Shown piece by piece: positions 59,301-64,000 of a DNA stretch of 64,000 bases. The notes under the pieces were generated by a model that did no database searches, was not told the DNA's origin, and worked only from the letters and a program-made list of their open reading frames with translations. Origin of the DNA: Rhabdornis inornatus. Its lineage: Eukaryota > Chordata > Aves > Passeriformes > Rhabdornithidae. Position 1 is the stretch's first letter. Every line of letters starts with the position of its first letter. Both the position numbers and the translations under genes were made by a program. Where the stretch lies: contig VWZS01005931.1 of the NCBI GenBank assembly GCA_013397075.1, positions 62,001-126,000 of the forward strand. The letters run 5' to 3'.

Positions 59301-60237
59301 AATAAGCAGAGCTACACCTCACAACAAGAACTTTTGGAATTTGCCATCTTTTCAGAACAGTGAGAGGTTTAATTGTTTAATATTATCAATTTTTTAGGCT
59401 TGTGAATACTTTGCTTGTTAAATAAACAGGTTTTTCCCACTTTTCTCAGAGGAAATCTTTTCCCAAGCCAGTTGGGGGAGGGGCCACTTGAATCCGTGTT
59501 CTAGAGAGACCCCTTTGAAAATTTCCTCCCAAAGTTGCCCTAAACCAAGACACAAGGGAAAGCTTTAAATAGAGTAGAAGAATCAGCTTTTTAAAAAGAT
59601 GACTTTTAAATGCTTGTTTGAACATCTGATAGCAATAGTTCGACTTTTAAACTTGTAAACTTCTTATGGTCCTTGTGCTCTGTCAATTCAGAGTCTGAAC
59701 TAAAAGAATCTCAGTAGATTTAGTTCAGTTTTAAACTGTCCTCTGATTTTTGCATTTTACTGACTGAAGGCAATCATCTGCTCCCGTGCTGTTTGGCACT
59801 GACACATATTTTTATGTCCCAGTCACACTGACACAAGGGAGGCTTTGATGTGTGACTTTGATTTACAGCTCTTACCTCTAATATACGGTAAGATGCAGCT
59901 GATCCTGGGTAATCCCCATCGCTCTGACTTAGCTCACTGTCTTTCTGTGCAGCCAACTCCTCTGTGTGCCCCCCAGGCGGGCTTTTTATCAGGTCTAACT
60001 GACTCTCTGTCCTGGTTTCCAAAGAGCAATGGCCATTTCCACAGCTTCCCAACCCTTCATTGTTGAATTCTTCTGTGTTACTAAATCCATGCACAGAATC
60101 TCCATTTTGGCTTGAGTTCCTGTTAGGTGCCAGCTCAGGAAATTCAGTGAACAGCCAGTGCCTGTCCTTGAAGAAGCCATTTTCGTGGATTTTATAGAAG
60201 TCATCCCAGTATTTCTTAGCATTCACCTCATATTCCT
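53247..60237 (-). CDS. METTL2A: METTL2, tRNA N3-methylcytidine methyltransferase (last 7 coding exons; 5' end off the right edge)
   Basis: SAM-dependent methyltransferase; mammalian METTL2A/B form m3C at position 32 of certain cytosolic tRNAs (Thr, and Arg with DALRD3). Seven exons join in phase into 938 nt, about 312 codons with the stop. Visible order: EVNAKKYWDDFYKIHENGFF and FKDRHWLFTEFPEL (conserved entry segment), a low-conservation Ser/Glu/Asn linker, SAM motif I EVGCGAGN, the acidic turn VYCCDFS, LDIVILIFVLSAI, LKPGGMILLRDYGRYD, GDGTRVYFFTQDEL and the C-terminal KYCKPTTLQP with TGA at 53,249-53,247. The human protein has 378 residues, so about 67 N-terminal codons are missing; I found no exon for them up to 64,000. 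Birds appear to have one METTL2 gene; the human A/B split is a primate-type duplication, so the symbol follows the syntenic copy. Confidence 0.96.
54714..54779 (-). CDS. METTL2A: METTL2 exon F
   Basis: 66 nt. Reads QCLSDNFYVRGDGTRVYFFT and Q plus one base of Asp. The GDGT turn is conserved in the m3C methyltransferases. Acceptor CCCTTAG, donor CAAG|GTAGGA. Confidence 0.96.
54968..55074 (-). CDS. METTL2A: METTL2 exon E
   Basis: 107 nt. One base completes Lys, then MQCIVTRLSRLLKPGGMILL, RDYGRYDLAQLRFKK plus one base. The post-motif LLKPGG turn and RDYGRYD are typical of the METTL2/6/8 family. Acceptor CTCTCAG, donor AAAG|GTATTT; the donor is weak at +4 to +6. Confidence 0.97.
55837..55976 (-). 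CDS. METTL2A: METTL2 exon D
   Basis: 140 nt. Reads NNAEYDTSRCFAFVHDLCND, then MPEESLDIVILIFVLSAILP and E plus two bases of Lys. Acceptor ATACAG, donor AA|GTAAGT. Confidence 0.96.
56655..56708. repeat. Perfect 27-bp tandem duplication
   Basis: The unit starting ATCTCAGTAAGTGACTGATT occurs twice head to tail with no mismatch, in the METTL2 intron between exons C and D. Confidence 0.97.
57246..57306 (-). CDS. METTL2A: METTL2 exon C
   Basis: 61 nt. One base completes Asn, then DPGLFVYCCDFSTTAVDLVQ. The acidic residue in CCDFS is expected to contact the SAM ribose. Acceptor ATTGCAG, donor CAG|GTAATC. Confidence 0.96.
57660..57931 (-). mobile_element. CR1 LINE 3' fragment touching a METTL2 splice donor
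   Basis: On the minus strand it runs from GTGACAAGACAACAGG through GGTTGCCCAGAGCAGC and GGCCAGGTTGGACA to ACCCAAACCATTCTGGGATT, the CR1 3' end. Same orientation as METTL2. Its 5' junction lies directly after donor GTAAGT of the 50-nt exon. Confidence 0.93.
57938..57987 (-). CDS. METTL2A: METTL2 exon B (SAM motif I)
   Basis: 50 nt. Reads VGCGAGNTVFPILQTN plus two bases of Asn. This small exon carries the glycine-rich SAM-binding motif. Acceptor TATACAG, donor AA|GTAAGT. A CR1 element begins one or two bases beyond donor position +6. Confidence 0.96.
58906..59552 (+). mobile_element. Solo LTR with 5-bp target-site duplication, inside a METTL2 intron
   Basis: 647 bp starting TGTCCTAGG and ending CCAAGACA, flanked by the perfect direct repeat CAAGG (58,901-58,905 and 59,553-59,557). 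The ends are imperfect inverted repeats. TATAAA at 58,965-58,970 and AATAAA at 59,421-59,426 mark a retroviral LTR promoter and poly(A) site. No internal region, so it is a recombined solo LTR. The type resembles LTRs common in passerine genomes (recall, not a search). Inserted antisense to METTL2. Confidence 0.88.
59876..60237 (-). CDS. METTL2A: METTL2 exon A (first in window)
   Basis: 362 nt. Two bases (AG) complete a codon, then EYEVNAKKYWDDFYKIHENG, FFKDRHWLFTEFPELAPN, a variable linker rich in Asn, Ser and Glu, and GSAASYRILE. Acceptor TTCACAG, immediately followed by a second AG at 60,237-60,236. Donor GAG|GTAAGA. Confidence 0.95.
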
Positions 60238-63200
60238 CTGTGAACACAAGCAAAAACATCACCAAGCATCAAATCAGAAGGTCTCAGGATTTAATCAGTT
60301 CAGAGAGTGAGAGATCACTGCAGGTATCTATGCACCAACCTGCTGTAACAAGTGAGATTATTGACTGAAAATCACCTTTATTTAAATTTGCAATCCCACA
60401 TAAACACTCAGTCTATGTCCCCACAGTCACTTTGTTAGGACTTAAAAAGGGAAAAGAGAAAACTCTGTCTCCTGGTAGGATTTAAAGGAAGCTGGCAACA
60501 GAAGAAGTCTCTTTGAAGGAGACTGGAATGAAGAAATCTGGTTTTACTTCCATCTCTTAACACTAACTTGTTCAGTTCACTGGAACAATTAATTTGGAGC
60601 CTGGTGACATTGTTGTGTTGTCAAGCACAACTCCTAAGGAATTTTGTGAGAGCTGCCTGAAGCTGAAAGCTCCTGTTCAACACACTGCTCCTATTTTCAG
60701 GTGGAGAAACAGAAAAATTAGCCAACTCTCCAGGCCAGGCAGGAAGCTGCTAGAATTTATGCAATTCTACAGGTAACAGGACAGCATGTTTTCCATGTTT
60801 TGCTGCAGATCAGTCCAGATAACTTTGCTTTCCATAGTTCTGTGTGTGTCAGAGCATCACACATTTATGAACTAAAACGAAAAGAGGAGAATAAACAGTG
60901 ACCACTGCATTGAAGTACCAGCGGAGAGCTAAGGTGGACACGCAAAAGATGAACAGAATTAATTTGAGCAGCAGCACTTTCACATCAAATGGGTCATTCC
61001 AGAAGCAAGATGAGTACTACAGGGAGCTGGAATAGCTCTTACAAAGCCATGATCAACTGAAATTTGAGTCACCTGCAAACTTATTTCCACACACTTTCAA
61101 AGATTTCATACAAAGTACAGTCTAGGGGAACTATTTCTTCCACAAGAAGCTACAAATCCAAGCGACTATGACTTCATCAATGTGATGAGTTCTCTATCCT
61201 GGGAATTAACATCTAATTATAGCATCCTATGCTTGGAATCACCTAGAGACATTAACATCCATGGCCAGAAACCCCAATTGCATTCCAGTAACAAGTAATT
61301 CCTCAACCATCTTTGCACAGCAACAAGTACATTACTGAATAAAAATGATTGGAGGGCATTATTAGCTTAACTGCTGTTTATTTGTCTTCCTGAAGAACAT
61401 AAAACTGTTTCAAAGTGAGACACTAAAGTGAACCCAGAACACCTGGAAAAATATGTAGCCTCAGCCAAATATAGACAAAAATAGCTTTAACAAAGAAGCA
61501 CTAATCAGTCATATGTCTATTTTTAGTAGGATCTATCTCTGCAGCACAAAGAGCTATATATAAAAAATAATCACTCTACCTCAAGGACTTTCTCCTTTTA
61601 AGAAGCCTAGTTCTTAAACTCCAAGCTGAAAGAAACTTTAATGTCTGATATTAGACACAAGCAGTAAGTTTGTGCCATGATCTCCCTGTAGGTCACAGTC
61701 AACAATCAGCAGGGCCAGGTCAGGTCACTACTGGCATGGAAGAAGTCAATGACTGCTGATGCTGGAAGAAGTGCTACTGATCCAAACCCTGGCATGCTCT
61801 GTCCTGAACTGTCTTTCTCCCATAGCAGGAATATGGAAGGCTTCTGAGGCTGAAACGCTCTTCTACCTAACAAAAAATCAAATTCCTGCACATCTCCAAC
61901 AATCCCATGACGGCCTGACTGCAGTGGAATGCTTACCTGAGAAGCTGGGACAAAATTCCAGCCCAGCCCAGCCCAGCCATTTTGGATTGCCCACATTTCT
62001 GCCACAATACACTGGTGAACAAGACATTTTGCTCTTCCTTTGTTACATTAGTATGAAATTCTGTTGGATGCTTTTGAAGACCTGTTATACTCCAAACCAC
62101 ATGTGGGAAGCTTCATTTAAAGCTCTTTTACCTTGGTCCCTGGTGTTTTCAAAGCGCTGAATAAAGGATCAATAACAATATAAATACAAAAAATCAAGGG
62201 CCAGCTGACAAAAGATCACACGAGAAACAGATTTAAGCAAAAATATGACCATGTTAATTTTTTAGTAAGACTTCCAGACAGAAAAGTTCACATCCTACTT
62301 GTTTCAGGTCCTTTTTGAGGTATTAGCTCACAGTGCCATCGATGTGCAAGCCAGATTAGTCCAGAGACTTTCCTGATAAGGACTCCTGACTTTCTGCTCA
62401 CCTTTGTAAGCACATCCCCAAAGCCAAGCCCATACCCACCCCTTCACTCTGCAAAACAAGAGCAAACAAAAGTAACTGTGCACCACACCAGAAGAGAATC
62501 AGGGACCTCCTGAATTGCAAGGGGGCTAATTATGGAGCCTCAAAAGGAAACCAAGAAACTTGGACTTCTTTCTCTTTCTTTTCCCAGCCAGAAGACATGT
62601 TTCACATACAGAGCTTCCCTCCTTCATCAGAAAAAATACTGACATCCCCAAGAAGTCCACAGAATAATACAGCCATAATGACCAACACTTTGCCTTTGTT
62701 CTCCTCCTAGGACATCCTGATTCTCAAACTACCAGACCCTTCAGGCACATTTGCCTCTGCTGCTTTCCCTATTTTCCAGCCATCCCATTGTCTCTACATG
62801 CTTCCCAGTGAATAGCAACCATCAACATTTGACTGGCCTCCATTGTTCAGTCTGGGAAATACATCATAGAACTCTGACAAACTGCTCCAACAGCAAATTG
62901 CTTCACAATTTCCTAGTTGTATATAGGTTCTCAAAGCGTGAGGGACAGCATCCCCTAATGCTAACCAGATTTTAAAATTAACTCAACACAATCGGCATCA
63001 CAATAGAAAACTGCTGGATACTTCTAGGAGTCCAAGAAATTAGGCGGGTTACTCTTTGGTGTAATTAAATTTGCTATTGTGAACACAACTGGAAGCTATA
63101 TGGAAGTGTCTCAATAGTTCCAGTAGTGCTCAGCATCGTCTTATGGGTGACACACTTGATTTGAACAAAAGGAGCACATCCACCCTAGAGCTCGGTAGGC

Positions 63201-64000
63201 TATAACAAGACCATCATCAGAGAAGCTTCTTATCACACCAAAGAACCATTTCACCATCATTTGAGGGACTAGATGATCTCTACCAGGTGTGGAGGAAATG
63301 CATTATTAACCATCTCAGAATGGGCTCCAACCATGACTTAACCACAGAACTGAGCACCTTGAGCTTGATTTAGAGGCAAGTAAGCTTTGCATTTTGGATT
63401 GATAAATATCCTTTATATCAAATAAAATGAAAACTTTAGAATCCCTTTGCTGTCATCCAAGGATAAACAATCAAGATAAAATATTTTTCTTTCTCTGATT
63501 ATATTGTTCTCATGCAGTTTGTTCACTCTGTACAGACAGATACGGACCGTACTTTATCAGAACCTTTAAAGAGAAAATCAGCTTGGATCAGGGCTCACTC
63601 CACAGCAAGCCAGCAAAAAGAGACTGGCTACTACCAGTTAAGCTTTAAAGAGCAAAAATAAGCAGAGGCAACAACTCTACACTCAAAGAGGTTTGTTGAC
63701 AATGAACACTAACAAGTATTTAACACGCACAATATGACAAAGAAGCTCAAGCCAATCTGACTCCTCCCAACCAGGAGGAGTCACTAGTGAAGGTGGAAGA
63801 GTCACAGAGAAGTAAATTAAGAACAGAAAGGTTCCTCATGCTCAATTTCCCATTATTAAACACGTGTTAATGCCTTCTGAGTGACTGGGAGAGGGGGAAG
63901 GGAGGAATTGATGACGTTCTGATGTGTTCCTGGCCAGACTGTTCCACTCCTGGCACAAAGCCAAGACTTGCATGAGGACACTGTCCAAAAGTACCTTGTT
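60238..64000 (-). other. METTL2 upstream intron (runs off the window)
   Basis: Expected to contain or lie before the N-terminal exon(s) with the conserved HNAWDNVEW segment, but no match was found on the minus strand. Contains the CAGCC repeat at 61,957 and no other recognised element. Confidence 0.6.
61957..61978. repeat. CAGCC short tandem repeat
   Basis: Four copies of the pentamer CAGCC in the upstream METTL2 intron. Confidence 0.85.

Larger units (their letters stand above)
53399..59875 (-). other. METTL2 introns
   Basis: Introns 53399-54713, 54780-54967, 55075-55836, 55977-57245, 57307-57937 and 57988-59875. They hold the 27-bp duplication, the CR1 at 57,660-57,931 and the solo LTR at 58,906-59,552. 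Nothing else recognised. Confidence 0.75.

Noticed and set aside
61706..62160. Open frames and a donor-like CAG|GTAAGC near 61,936 considered as a METTL2 upstream exon
   Set aside because: The upstream sequence does not code the expected HNAWDNVEW segment in any phase.

Overview
This is vertebrate nuclear DNA, most likely from a bird and probably a passerine. The evidence is two conserved multi-exon genes with GT-AG introns, several 5'-truncated CR1 LINE copies with avian-type 3' tails, and three LTR elements, two of which resemble LTR families common in songbird genomes. There is no bacterial-type content: no operons, CRISPR, tRNA or rRNA genes were seen. The species call is inference.

Both genes lie on the minus strand, head to tail. 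From right to left, METTL2 (tRNA m3C methyltransferase; human METTL2A) occupies 60,237-53,247 with its last seven coding exons; its first coding exon(s) lie beyond the right edge. After about 15.5 kb of intergenic DNA comes TLK2 (tousled-like kinase 2). It has a CpG-island promoter at about 36.9-37.7 kb, a start codon at 35,644-35,642 and 18 coding exons down to 469. The last ~130 codons (the rest of the kinase lobe and the tail) lie beyond the left edge. The same order and orientation, METTL2A then TLK2, is found at human 17q23, so this is a conserved syntenic block. Every internal exon was read by hand with matching splice phases and no frameshift or premature stop.

The intergenic block holds a 237-base assembly gap next to G-rich DNA at the TLK2 promoter, a minus-strand CR1, a 2.9-kb two-LTR endogenous retrovirus of class II (ERVK-like) type without a recognisable pol, an ERVL-like solo LTR and a 0.9-kb CR1. 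The introns hold further CR1 tails and a 647-bp solo LTR with a perfect 5-bp target-site duplication.

I see no sign of a previously undescribed biological system. The most notable points are a CR1 whose junction touches a METTL2 splice donor, an antisense CR1 in the METTL2 3' flank with no nearby AATAAA, the non-autonomous provirus with diverged LTR poly(A) signals, a conserved TLK2 cassette exon, and a triplet repeat in the likely TLK2 5' UTR.
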